NCBI GenBank assembly: GCA_902599495.1 | Contig: CACKFY010000004.1 | Span: forward strand, 23,970 to 87,969 | Reading direction: 5' to 3' | From: an uncultured Pelagibacteraceae bacterium | GTDB taxonomy: Bacteria; Pseudomonadota; Alphaproteobacteria; Pelagibacterales; Pelagibacteraceae | DNA: 64,000 nt | In this document: positions 8,661 through 16,193 of the stretch, one piece after another | How the letters are laid out: each line of letters opens with the position of its first letter | How positions within the stretch are numbered: the first letter of the stretch is position 1 | The notes under the pieces: model-generated | Databases searched by the model: none | Told to the model about the DNA's origin: nothing | Seen by the model: the letters and a program-made list of their open reading frames with translations, nothing else | Position numbers and translations under genes: made by a program

Positions 8661-9381
8661 AATTATTAGCTACCAACCATTTGTTTGTTTCCTTGAGACC
8701 GCCAAAAGTATAAATATGAAAGTGTTTTGTAACTTTCTTTAAGCTATTTATCAATTCGCTAGGGTCTCTAGGCTTCAATAAATCTAAAGCTTTACTCGTA
8801 TTAGATTTAAGAAAATTTATAGAATTTTTTGCCCCAACAATACTCGCAAACTTTAATAAGCTGCTTATTTTTAAGGGACCAGTAATTCCAACATGAACTG
8901 GAAGAGTTTGTTTTGAAATAAAATTAGCTATTACTATTGGATCCAAGAGCCACTGCGTTACTATATAATCTGCGAGAGGAGTTTTTTCTTTCATAGCTTT
9001 TTCTAATTCTGAGTCGGATATATCAGGGGAACCCTCAGGGTGTCCAGCAATTCCTATCTTCATCCCTTGAAATAATCCCGTCTCAAGTAATTGCAACGAG
9101 CAGTGGTATTCCCCTACAGGTTCTCTCCCTCCACCAATTACTAAAGCTTGATTTACGCCTGAATCTTTACACATTTTTACATAGTCCTTTAACTCATTTA
9201 AATCCTTTACAGATCTCGCAGGGAAATGTGGTATTGGATTGTACCCAGAACGAACTAGCTCATCAGCTTTACGAGCTACTTCTCGATAGTCGGTTCCCGG
9301 AAGCATCGTTACATAAACATCTTTTAATCCAGGTAAGACTGATAAGTCAGTTTTTGATGTAATTTCTAATGAAAATTTCAT
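8644..9381 (-). CDS. Methylenetetrahydrofolate reductase-like protein
   Basis: The 245-aa protein shows the MTHFR barrel motifs GYNPIPHFPARS near residue 47 and GIAGHPEGSPDIS near residue 112, so it should bind FAD and interconvert 5-methyl- and 5,10-methylene-THF. It is shorter than E. coli MetF (about 296 aa), and its N-terminus lacks the usual FSFEFFPP start, having FSLEITSK instead. It starts 12 nt after fbpC and overlaps the GcvT-like gene, so it is best read as the oxidative partner in methyl-group catabolism rather than the methionine-pathway MetF. It might also serve biosynthesis if no other MTHFR exists in the genome. Confidence 0.75.
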   Translation of the reverse strand: MKFSLEITSKTDLSVLPGLKDVYVTMLPGTDYREVARKADELVRSGYNPIPHFPARSVKDLNELKDYVKMCKDSGVNQALVIGGGREPVGEYHCSLQLLETGLFQGMKIGIAGHPEGSPDISDSELEKAMKEKTPLADYIVTQWLLDPIVIANFISKQTLPVHVGITGPLKISSLLKFASIVGAKNSINFLKSNTSKALDLLKPRDPSELINSLKKVTKHFHIYTFGGLKETNKWLVANNYAKEK

Positions 9382-9393
9382 TGCCCTATTTAA

Positions 9394-10464
9394 TTAAAAA
9401 CATACTAAATGGTCAATAAAAATGGGAGTTTTAATACCAAACTTTTCAGATTTTTCATGTTGGTGAATATGATGGGAATGTACGAAAACCGGTATATGTT
9501 CACCTTTTTGCGTCTTTAACGTGTAAATAAAATTAGTTCCTCTAAACTTTCTATCAACTACCTCTAATTTTAATTTACTTTGATCGTCATGTATTAAATC
9601 TTCTGGTTGCAATAGAAGTTTAACACTTTTTCCTTTGGGGTAATTTTTTAGTAATTTCCCTCTTATTTCACCTAACTCATTATGCTGTAAACTATGTACA
9701 GCGCAATCATTGGTTAATACTTTTACATCTACAAAAACTCCTTTATTTAAAAATTTTGCAACTTCTAAAGAATTTGGTTCATGATGAACATTGTAAGGAA
9801 CATCATATTGTTTAAGCTCTTGATTTAGAATTATTCCGCAGCGATCTGCCAAAGAAAATGCTTCGTAGGAATCGTGAGTAACAATTATTGTTGTTAAATT
9901 AATTTTTTTTAATAGTTTTTTTACTGAATATTGTATTTCTTCCTTCAAATTTTGATCAATATTTGAAAAAGGTTCATCCAATAATAATAAATCCGGTTTA
10001 GACATTAATGATCTTGCTAAAGATACTCGTTGAGCTTCGCCAGCACTTATTTGGTGGGGAAATTTTTCTAAAATTGGTTCAATATGAAGTAATTTAATTA
10101 TGTCGTCTGTTTCATATGAAAAGCCATTACCATTAGATCTTTTTTTTCCGAAATTTATATTGTCAATTACTTTATAATTTGGAAATAAAGAATTGTCTTG
10201 AAATGATAAAGCTATATTTCTCTTCTCTGGTTCTACATGAACATCTTCTGAGGATATTAATTTATCTTTTAAAAAAATCTCTCCGGTACTTAGTTTTTGC
10301 AATCCAGCAATAGTTCTTAATATTGTTGTTTTACCAACACCAGAAGGACCTAATAAAGAAACAATTTCACCTTTTTTTTCTATTTTAAGGTTTACATTGT
10401 TAACTTTATTTTTTTCACTCGCAATAAAATTACCATCTTTAATTTCAAAAAATCGATTTGACAT
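9394..10464 (-). CDS. fbpC: Fe(III) ABC transporter, ATP-binding protein
   Basis: ATPase of the periplasmic ferric-iron importer. The 356-aa protein has Walker A GPSGVGKT near residue 39, Walker B LLLLDEPFSNID near 165, the H-loop in VTHDSYEAF near 200 and a C-terminal TOBE-like regulatory domain, as in FbpC/PotA-type subunits. The signature motif reads ISAGEAQR instead of LSGGQQQR, a tolerated but unusual variant. It sits 13 nt behind fbpB and 12 nt ahead of the MTHFR-like gene. The iron assignment comes from the FbpA-like binding protein and the Fur-type operator at the head of the operon. Confidence 0.85.
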   Translation of the reverse strand: MSNRFFEIKDGNFIASEKNKVNNVNLKIEKKGEIVSLLGPSGVGKTTILRTIAGLQKLSTGEIFLKDKLISSEDVHVEPEKRNIALSFQDNSLFPNYKVIDNINFGKKRSNGNGFSYETDDIIKLLHIEPILEKFPHQISAGEAQRVSLARSLMSKPDLLLLDEPFSNIDQNLKEEIQYSVKKLLKKINLTTIIVTHDSYEAFSLADRCGIILNQELKQYDVPYNVHHEPNSLEVAKFLNKGVFVDVKVLTNDCAVHSLQHNELGEIRGKLLKNYPKGKSVKLLLQPEDLIHDDQSKLKLEVVDRKFRGTNFIYTLKTQKGEHIPVFVHSHHIHQHEKSEKFGIKTPIFIDHLVCF

Positions 10465-10477
10465 TTTTTTGATTATA

Positions 10478-12094
10478 TTAGTTTTTTTGTGAAAGTATAT
10501 ATTTTGAAGAAAATATTATGAGGATAGTTGCCCAACTTATAAGAAATAAAGAAGGTAATGCCGCAGCCTCTAATAAATCCTGAGAGGCATAGACATATGC
10601 TTGTGTAGCAAAAGTCTCAAAATTGAAAGGTCTTAATATCATAGTAATTGGTAACTCTTTTATAATTTCTAAAGATATGAGCACAACTATTAAAATTATA
10701 TTGTTTTTTAAATACGGAACATGAATGCTAGAAAAAGTTTTAATTTTTGAATACCCAAGTAAATACGCGCTTTCATCTATTGAATTATTTATTTTCTCAT
10801 AACTAGATTTAATTCCATTAAAAGAAAGGGAAAAAAATCTTATAAAGTATGCTAAAATTAAACCGAATATAGATCCTATAAATATTTTTTTTGTACTTCC
10901 TAAATTTGTACTTTCACTTAAAAATTCACTAAGATTGCTAAATAAAGTTATAAAGGCTACGGCTAAAATCACTCCCGGAATTGCATACCCTGAAATTGAG
11001 AAATTGGTTAAATAATTTAAAATTTTGCTTTTGGATATCCTGCTTCCATAATTGATAAATAATGAAATAAATACTAATACTATACTAGCAAGACCTACCA
11101 AATACATTGTATTTAAATTTATTTTCAAAATATTAATGTCTTGGATATATTTTGGAAACTTCAAAGTCCAATAGATCATCTGTGAAACTGGAAAAATAAA
11201 ACTTATAAAAAATACTAAAAAGCAAAAAGAAAAAGCTAGTAAAGATTTTTTCCCACTAAGTTTAATCTTATTAATTGGTTTAAAGCCTCTTCCTGGTTGG
11301 TGATACCTTGCCTCTTTTCTTGAATAAATTTCTATGGATAAAAGAATTAAAATAAATAATAATAATATGAAAGAAATTTGATTGGCTGTATTTAGATCAT
11401 CAAACGACAGCCAAGAGTTATAAATTCCCGTAGTTAATGTTGAAACACTAAAAATTGATACTGTTCCAAAATCAGACAAACATTCCATGGCAACTAATGC
11501 TAAACCGGCAATAATTGCTGGTCTGGCTGAAGGTAAAATAATCTTAAATAGAGTTTCTTTCTCAGATAAACCTAAATTTTGTCCCACCTCTATATAATTG
11601 TTTGATTGAAAGAAAAATGATGATCTTGTTAATACGTATACATAAGGGAACAAAGAAAAACTAATAGCTATAATTGATCCTAATATTCCATCTAATTTAG
11701 GTATATGTGGGTTATAATTATATTCACCAAATATATTCGTGAGTATTGTATAAGCAGTTCCAAAATTTTCAAAAAAAGCGATTATTGAAAAAGCAAATAT
11801 ATAGCCTGGTATTGCAAACGCTAAAATTAAAGCCCAACTAAAAAAATTACATAATGGAAATTCATAAAATGATATAAAATAAGCTGAAATAACACCTAAT
11901 AAAAGAGTTATAAGCAAAACAGAAATTAAAATTGTTAAAGAATTATTTATATATTCAAAAAGAAATGTGTTTTTTAATACAGTAAAATAATTACTTGTTT
12001 CAGAAAAAAAACTAAAAAATACAGTGATAATTGGCATTGCAACTATTAATGCAATAGCTAATGAGCTGAAAAACCAGAAGTTATATTTAGTCAT
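10478..12094 (-). CDS. fbpB: Fe(III) ABC transporter, fused permease
   Basis: A 538-aa integral membrane protein with about 12 helices and two tandem permease domains, the FbpB/SfuB arrangement. The first-half EAA loop is around GQNLGLSEKETLFKIILPSARPA and the second around ESAYLLGYSKIKTF. It moves ferric iron across the inner membrane. Its ATG directly abuts the stop codon of the 54-aa Cys-rich ORF upstream, with no spacer, so translation of the two is probably coupled. Confidence 0.88.
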   Translation of the reverse strand: MTKYNFWFFSSLAIALIVAMPIITVFFSFFSETSNYFTVLKNTFLFEYINNSLTILISVLLITLLLGVISAYFISFYEFPLCNFFSWALILAFAIPGYIFAFSIIAFFENFGTAYTILTNIFGEYNYNPHIPKLDGILGSIIAISFSLFPYVYVLTRSSFFFQSNNYIEVGQNLGLSEKETLFKIILPSARPAIIAGLALVAMECLSDFGTVSIFSVSTLTTGIYNSWLSFDDLNTANQISFILLLFILILLSIEIYSRKEARYHQPGRGFKPINKIKLSGKKSLLAFSFCFLVFFISFIFPVSQMIYWTLKFPKYIQDINILKINLNTMYLVGLASIVLVFISLFINYGSRISKSKILNYLTNFSISGYAIPGVILAVAFITLFSNLSEFLSESTNLGSTKKIFIGSIFGLILAYFIRFFSLSFNGIKSSYEKINNSIDESAYLLGYSKIKTFSSIHVPYLKNNIILIVVLISLEIIKELPITMILRPFNFETFATQAYVYASQDLLEAAALPSLFLISWATILIIFSSKYILSQKN

Positions 12095-12259
12095 TTATTT
12101 TTTTGAATTAATCTTATTTTTAAGTGGAAAGAATATTTGTTTTGCCTCTTCGAAACTTAATTTTTTTGGGTCTCTATTTTCAAGTTGATTTTGCATACTC
12201 TTAGCATCATCATTACAGGTTTTGCAGCCCTTTTTACAAGTATTTAATTTATTTTTCAT
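12095..12259 (-). CDS. Cys-rich 54-aa micro-protein inside the iron-uptake operon
   Basis: Not in the ORF track; found by hand. It encodes MKNKLNTCKKGCKTCNDD, then a charged tail ending in KINSKK. Cys8, Cys12 and Cys15 form a CxxxCxxC cluster; there is no signal peptide and no membrane segment, so it should be cytoplasmic. Its stop directly abuts the fbpB start and it follows fbpA and its hairpin, so it is positioned as a true operon member. The CxxxCxxC spacing is that of Fe-S or radical-SAM cluster ligands, but the protein is far too short to be a radical-SAM enzyme. An iron- or Fe-S-binding accessory role is only an inference from context. I do not recognise the family. Confidence 0.65.
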   Translation of the reverse strand: MKNKLNTCKKGCKTCNDDAKSMQNQLENRDPKKLSFEEAKQIFFPLKNKINSKK

Positions 12260-12270
12260 TATTTAATATT

Positions 12271-12291
12271 CATGGCACTTTTAATGCCATG
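12271..12291 (-). other. Hairpin after fbpA
   Basis: A 7-bp perfect inverted repeat (CATGGCA, 7-nt loop, TGCCATG) sits 17 nt after the fbpA stop. It has no strong U-run on the minus strand, so it may act as an mRNA 3'-end stabiliser or weak attenuator rather than a full terminator. Confidence 0.5.
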
Positions 12292-12307
12292 AATTATTTA
12301 TTAACAA

Positions 12308-13318
12308 CTATTTCCAACCAGCTGTTGTCATTACTTCTAATGCATCAGCTTGTCTTTTTCCGTAATTAACGACTTTAGTTTTAAGATCTTGTTTAAAATC
12401 TAAACCCATATTAACTACTAATGGATGAGGTGAAACACCTGCTATCATTGGATATTCAAAAGTATTGTTAACAATATGCTCTTGCGCTTCTTGACTTAGT
12501 AAGAACTCTACAAGCTTAATTGCATTAGCTTTGTTAGGGGCTCCTTTTACTAAACCTGCACCACTGATATTCATATGTGTTCCTCTACCATCCTGATTAG
12601 GGAAGAAAGGTTTTACTTTTTTTGCTGCAGCTTGTTGCTCAGCACCTTTTTTACCTGATAACATAAGAGCTAAGTAGTATGTATTAGCTACTGCAATATC
12701 AGCTTCTCCTGCTGCTACAGCTAGTATTTGTGCTCTGTCATTACCTTTTGGAGATCTAGCCATATTCGAAACCATTCCTTTTGACCACTCTGCTACTTTA
12801 CCTTTTCCATTATTTTTAATTAATGAAGCAACCAGTGATTGGTTATAAATATTGTTAGAAGCTCTTATAACTAATCTGCCTTTCCATTTAGGATCAGCTA
12901 AACTTTCATAAGTCAGACCTCTTAACTCTGCACCTGTAACTCTCTCTGGAGCAAAATAAACTATTCTTGCTCTTTTAGCTATTCCAACCCATTTAGAAGT
13001 TCTGAAATTACTCGGAACTGCTGACTTTATTGCGTTACTTGTTAAGCCTCCTTGTAAGTTAGCTGCAAATGCGCCAAGTCTACCTGCATCAGCTGTTATA
13101 TATAAGTCTGCTGTGCCGCCCTCTGCGATTATTCTTTTCTCTAATGCGCCTGATTTTCCAGATACAACATTTACTTTTATTCCTGTTTTAGCTGTAAATT
13201 TTTCATACAATTGAACATCTGAATCATAATGTCTTGCACTGAATATATTTACTTCGTTAGCTAAAAGATTTCCAAAAACAAAAAATAATGCTGAAACTGC
13301 TAATATTATTTTTCTCAT
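12308..13318 (-). CDS. fbpA: Fe(III) ABC transporter, periplasmic binding protein
   Basis: The 336-aa protein starts with signal peptide MRKIILAVSALFFVFGNLLA and then the SBP type 1 start NEVNIFSARHYDSDVQLY. The iron-ligand tyrosine pair of the FbpA family is visible in NTYYLALM near residue 214. Other family signatures are GTADLYITADAGRLG and NISGAGLVKGAP. It binds Fe(III) in the periplasm and hands it to FbpB/C. It is the first gene of the operon, and a strong Fur-type palindrome lies about 50 bp upstream, so it should be derepressed when iron is scarce. Confidence 0.9.
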   Translation of the reverse strand: MRKIILAVSALFFVFGNLLANEVNIFSARHYDSDVQLYEKFTAKTGIKVNVVSGKSGALEKRIIAEGGTADLYITADAGRLGAFAANLQGGLTSNAIKSAVPSNFRTSKWVGIAKRARIVYFAPERVTGAELRGLTYESLADPKWKGRLVIRASNNIYNQSLVASLIKNNGKGKVAEWSKGMVSNMARSPKGNDRAQILAVAAGEADIAVANTYYLALMLSGKKGAEQQAAAKKVKPFFPNQDGRGTHMNISGAGLVKGAPNKANAIKLVEFLLSQEAQEHIVNNTFEYPMIAGVSPHPLVVNMGLDFKQDLKTKVVNYGKRQADALEVMTTAGWK

Positions 13319-13365
13319 TTATCTCCCTCGTTAGTTTTGCGAATGGTTCTCAATTATCTGAGAAT

Positions 13366-13384
13366 GAGAATAATTATCATTATC
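13366..13384 (-). promoter_or_regulatory. Fur-type operator upstream of fbpA
   Basis: The 19-bp site GAGAATAATTATCATTATC matches the classical Fur consensus GATAATGATAATCATTATC at 16 of 19 positions by my count. It lies 48-66 bp upstream of the fbpA ATG, where it would overlap the promoter. Alphaproteobacteria may use Fur, Mur or Irr at such sites, so the binding protein is uncertain. Confidence 0.75.
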
Positions 13385-13423
13385 AATAATGTCGCACCTT
13401 CTACGGGAAAATGATTTAATTAA

Positions 13424-13582
13424 TTATTTTTTGATTAAAGTTTTCTTCTTGAACAGATAGTAGAAGTCTGACTGAAGGTTATTTTTAGGCTTGAGTAAAC
13501 TAGTTTTTAGCTTACCGTACTTTAGCTCTTTGGCATTTTTTATTCTTGAAGCTAAGATTCTCATATGGATAGAATCTATCAT
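13424..13582 (-). CDS. Possible small ORF (52 aa), hypothetical
   Basis: Hand-translated: MIDSIHMRILASRIKNAK, continuing to a Lys-rich end KKKTLIKK. It lies between the Fur box of fbpA and the BASS gene, in the only gap above 300 bp (13319-13662). The composition is protein-like (basic, few stops nearby) and the open frame extends upstream through NNLWLCLAQL without an ATG, so a TTG start or a degraded longer gene is possible. There are no domains I recognise and no clear ribosome binding site. It could be a short basic protein, a gene remnant, or chance. Confidence 0.35.
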   Translation of the reverse strand: MIDSIHMRILASRIKNAKELKYGKLKTSLLKPKNNLQSDFYYLFKKKTLIKK

Positions 13583-13636
13583 AAGTTGAGCTAAGCACAA
13601 CCAAAGATTGTTTCATTTTGGGCCCTTTTTATATAT

Positions 13637-13649
13637 GTTATATTATAAC
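13637..13649 (+). promoter_or_regulatory. Zur-type operator in front of the BASS transporter
   Basis: GTTATATTATAAC, a perfect 13-bp palindrome, identical to both boxes between znuC and znuA. It ends 13 bp before the GTG start, immediately before the Shine-Dalgarno, so bound repressor would block the promoter or early transcript. Confidence 0.75.
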
Positions 13650-13662
13650 GTCAGAGGAATAA

Positions 13663-14508
13663 GTGGAAATTGCAAAAAGTATAGCGCCGATATGTTTAGC
13701 AATAATTATGTTCGGTCTTGGACTAGGTTTAACAGCTCAAGATTTTTTAAGGGTAGTAAAAAATCCTAAAGATTTTCTTATAGGCTTTTTATCACAAGTT
13801 ATTCTTCTTCCTATAGTAGCTATTATCTTAATAAGTTTAATTTCGTTACCTGTAGAAATTGCTATGGGTGTTATGGTTATTGCGGCGGCACCAGGTGGAG
13901 TAACTTCAAACATATTAACTAAATTTGCTGATGGAGATGTTGCTTTATCAGTAACATTAACTGCTGTTGTAAGCTTACTAAGTATAATTATTGTCCCTTT
14001 GATAGTGTTTAATTCAGCTAATTATTTAGGTATTGAAATAGTTAAAGAAATTTCAATGCTAAATATTGCGCTTAAAATGTTTTTTGTAGTAACCGTGCCA
14101 GTGCTTTTTGGAATGATTGTTAGAAGTTTAATGACTGATTTTATAATATCTAAAACTTTATTAGTTCAAAGGCTATCAGTAATATTATTTTTAATTGTTT
14201 TTATATCTATTTGGGTTGAGGAATGGGACAGAATAATTAGTTTTATTACAAGAGCAGGTTTAATAGCTTTTATCCTTAACATTACAATGATTTTTGCCGG
14301 TTATTACATTGCTAAATTTTTGGCATCAGGAATTGCTCAGAGAAAGTGTATTTCTCTTGAATGCGGTTTACAAAATGGAACGTTAGCTGTGTTTGTAGCA
14401 ACTCAATTATTTGATGATATTGTGTTTATGGTTCCTACAGCTGCATATGCATTAATTATGTTTGTAACATCGATTGTTTTTGTTTTGGTTGTAAGAAAAA
14501 TTAACTAA
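13663..14508 (+). CDS. BASS-family (bile acid:Na+ symporter-like) transporter under a Zur box
   Basis: A 281-aa membrane protein with about 9-10 helices, no signal peptide and motifs typical of BASS/SBF transporters: GLGLGLTAQDF near residue 19, AAAPGGVTSNILTKFADGDVALS near 80 and ECGLQNGTLAVFVATQLF near 245. These are Na+-coupled importers of organic anions, but substrates vary widely (bile acids, pyruvate, pantothenate, sulfate). The start is GTG at 13663, chosen because CAGAGGA lies 5-11 nt upstream. The Zur operator directly upstream suggests induction in zinc starvation. A role in importing a zinc-binding metabolite or replacing a Zn-dependent route is inference. Its stop overlaps the convergent HD-domain gene by 4 bp. 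Confidence 0.8.
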   Translation: MEIAKSIAPICLAIIMFGLGLGLTAQDFLRVVKNPKDFLIGFLSQVILLPIVAIILISLISLPVEIAMGVMVIAAAPGGVTSNILTKFADGDVALSVTLTAVVSLLSIIIVPLIVFNSANYLGIEIVKEISMLNIALKMFFVVTVPVLFGMIVRSLMTDFIISKTLLVQRLSVILFLIVFISIWVEEWDRIISFITRAGLIAFILNITMIFAGYYIAKFLASGIAQRKCISLECGLQNGTLAVFVATQLFDDIVFMVPTAAYALIMFVTSIVFVLVVRKIN

Positions 14509-15059
14509 TTTGTATAAGGTTTTCTACTAAAGATTTTTCTCACGTACGGTTCAAAGTCTTTTAAGGATAAAGATTTGTAATTAGGGTCAAAAGATTTTTG
14601 ATCCCAATTTTCGCAAAATTTTACAGTATCATTAAAATATTTATGATCTTTGTATTTATCTCTAGCATTTTTATTTCCACCTAAATGATGTGCGTAATAA
14701 TACATTTGAAAAATTCCATGCTTTTCGACAATCCAATGAGTTTTTTCACTTACGTATGGTTTTAAAACAGCTGCTGCATATTCAGAATGATTTAATGGTG
14801 CTAATTCATCACCAATATCGTGTAATAAAGCTGCTACTATCATTTCATCGCTTGCGCCATCTTTTAAAGCCCTTGTTGCAGCTTGTAATGAATGTTCTAA
14901 ACGAGATACTTGATATCCTTCTAAGGTTTCAGTTAAGGTGCTCATAAAGTTTAATATTCTATCAGCTGTTCCTTTAACAAACTTTTGTTCATGTTTATCT
15001 AAAAGAAGATAATCCTCTTTTGTCCCTTTCTTCATTTCTTTAAAACTTACTTTACTCAT
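14505..15059 (-). CDS. HD-domain diiron oxygenase, TmpB/PhnZ-like
   Basis: A 184-aa HD-fold protein: RLEHSLQAATRALKDGA with His56, LLHDIGDELAPLNHSEY with His80-Asp81 and His91, HGIFQMYYYAHH with His114, and a conserved block ENWDQKSFDPNY with Asp153. The first metal His to the HD pair is 24 residues apart, as in PhnZ. These resemble mixed-valent diiron oxygenases that cleave the C-P bond of 1-hydroxy-alkylphosphonates. The start overlaps the stop of the 2-oxoglutarate dioxygenase gene by 4 bp, the same pairing as TmpA/TmpB and PhnY*/PhnZ. With betaine-transport genes upstream, the TmpB reaction (releasing glycine betaine and phosphate) is the best guess. The specificity is inferred. Confidence 0.75.
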   Translation of the reverse strand: MSKVSFKEMKKGTKEDYLLLDKHEQKFVKGTADRILNFMSTLTETLEGYQVSRLEHSLQAATRALKDGASDEMIVAALLHDIGDELAPLNHSEYAAAVLKPYVSEKTHWIVEKHGIFQMYYYAHHLGGNKNARDKYKDHKYFNDTVKFCENWDQKSFDPNYKSLSLKDFEPYVRKIFSRKPYTN

Positions 15060-16150
15060 GAGTTAGCCTCTAATTTTTTCATTTTACTCTCAACGGAGTC
15101 GTGCTCAATGTAACAACCTTGTAAATGTCTTTCTCCAACGCTCATATCGTATTTTGTCCGACCATGAAGAGTTCTGTAGTTATCCATTAGCATCATATCC
15201 CCTGGAGACAATTTAAATTCAATCATGAACTTTTTTGAATTACATAGTTTTATAAATAAAGATCTTGCTTTATAAAATTGATCTAACTTATCTTTTTTAA
15301 ATACCTGAACATAATCCAGTCTTGGACTTAATCTCACCCTTTTAATTGTATTATCACTATCCAATTGTATCGTTTCACCCCAATTTTCAAGGTAAGTATT
15401 TTTATCTTGATAAGAGAATCTTATTTTAACACTACTTAATATTTTAAAATATTTTGGATATTTTTTTCTCATGTATTCTACAACAGCAAATCCATCTGTA
15501 AGAGTTGAATGACCTCCTATACTGTCATTTTTTAAACAATGAAGAATTTGTATACCGGGTATAGGTCTTCTGTATGGGTTATCGGTATGAGCTGCTAAAG
15601 CATGTGATGTGTAGGCTAAATCGCTCGCTTTCCTTACGGATCTTACATTAAACAACTTACCGAAATTAGTTTTTCTCAATATTCCTAAAGAATTTGCGAA
15701 ATTTAAAATATAGTTTTTTTTAACTGGTGTTTTTTTTATGATGGAAAAGCCGAATTTATAAAAATCTTTAATAACTTTTAATCCCCTTTTTGAATTAAAT
15801 AAATTTTTTTCATATTTGTATATTGGCTTATATTTTATATTTGAGTTCCAAAGTTTTAAGTTTTTTTGAAAAGAATTTTTATTAATTTCGTTAATTAAAT
15901 CCTTAATAAAATAATCTGATTGCACACCATCACTAAACTTGATATTCAAAAATTTATTTTTTATTAGTGCGCGCTCAATTTTGATATTTTTCTTTATTTT
16001 TGATGGGTCATATAACCTTTGCCCATTGTTTTTATCAAAGTATTTAGCGTCAGTTACTCTTTCTCTTAACCACATAGGGTGGATAACCATATTGTTATTA
16101 TATCCTGAAACCAGTATTTTTTTCTTATTTTTAGCGACTCCTAATTTCAT
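15056..16150 (-). CDS. Fe(II)/2-oxoglutarate dioxygenase, TmpA/gamma-butyrobetaine hydroxylase-like
   Basis: A 364-aa enzyme with an N-terminal GBBH-like domain (PMWLRERVTD, NGQRLYDPS) and a C-terminal TauD-type barrel. The iron ligands are His188-x-Asp190 (AAHTDNPY) and His329 (RTLHGRTKY), with Arg341 placed to bind 2-oxoglutarate. The N-terminal domain lacks the zinc cysteines of true gamma-butyrobetaine hydroxylases. TmpA, which hydroxylates 2-(trimethylammonio)ethylphosphonate, was originally misannotated as that enzyme. Coupling to the TmpB-like gene and position behind ProX/ProW genes argue for a quaternary-amine phosphonate substrate; carnitine synthesis is the alternative. Confidence 0.75.
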   Translation of the reverse strand: MKLGVAKNKKKILVSGYNNNMVIHPMWLRERVTDAKYFDKNNGQRLYDPSKIKKNIKIERALIKNKFLNIKFSDGVQSDYFIKDLINEINKNSFQKNLKLWNSNIKYKPIYKYEKNLFNSKRGLKVIKDFYKFGFSIIKKTPVKKNYILNFANSLGILRKTNFGKLFNVRSVRKASDLAYTSHALAAHTDNPYRRPIPGIQILHCLKNDSIGGHSTLTDGFAVVEYMRKKYPKYFKILSSVKIRFSYQDKNTYLENWGETIQLDSDNTIKRVRLSPRLDYVQVFKKDKLDQFYKARSLFIKLCNSKKFMIEFKLSPGDMMLMDNYRTLHGRTKYDMSVGERHLQGCYIEHDSVESKMKKLEANS

Positions 16151-16193
16151 ATTAGAAGATTACATCACTTGATAAAATTTGGATATAAATAAA

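Noticed and set aside
12095-12259. Radical-SAM enzyme from CxxxCxxC
   Set aside because: 54 aa is much too short for the radical-SAM barrel; only the cysteine spacing is shared.
13319-13662. Riboswitch or structured ncRNA in the 344-bp gap
   Set aside because: No paired architecture matching a known class could be drawn; the gap is accounted for by a Fur box, a possible small ORF and a Zur box.
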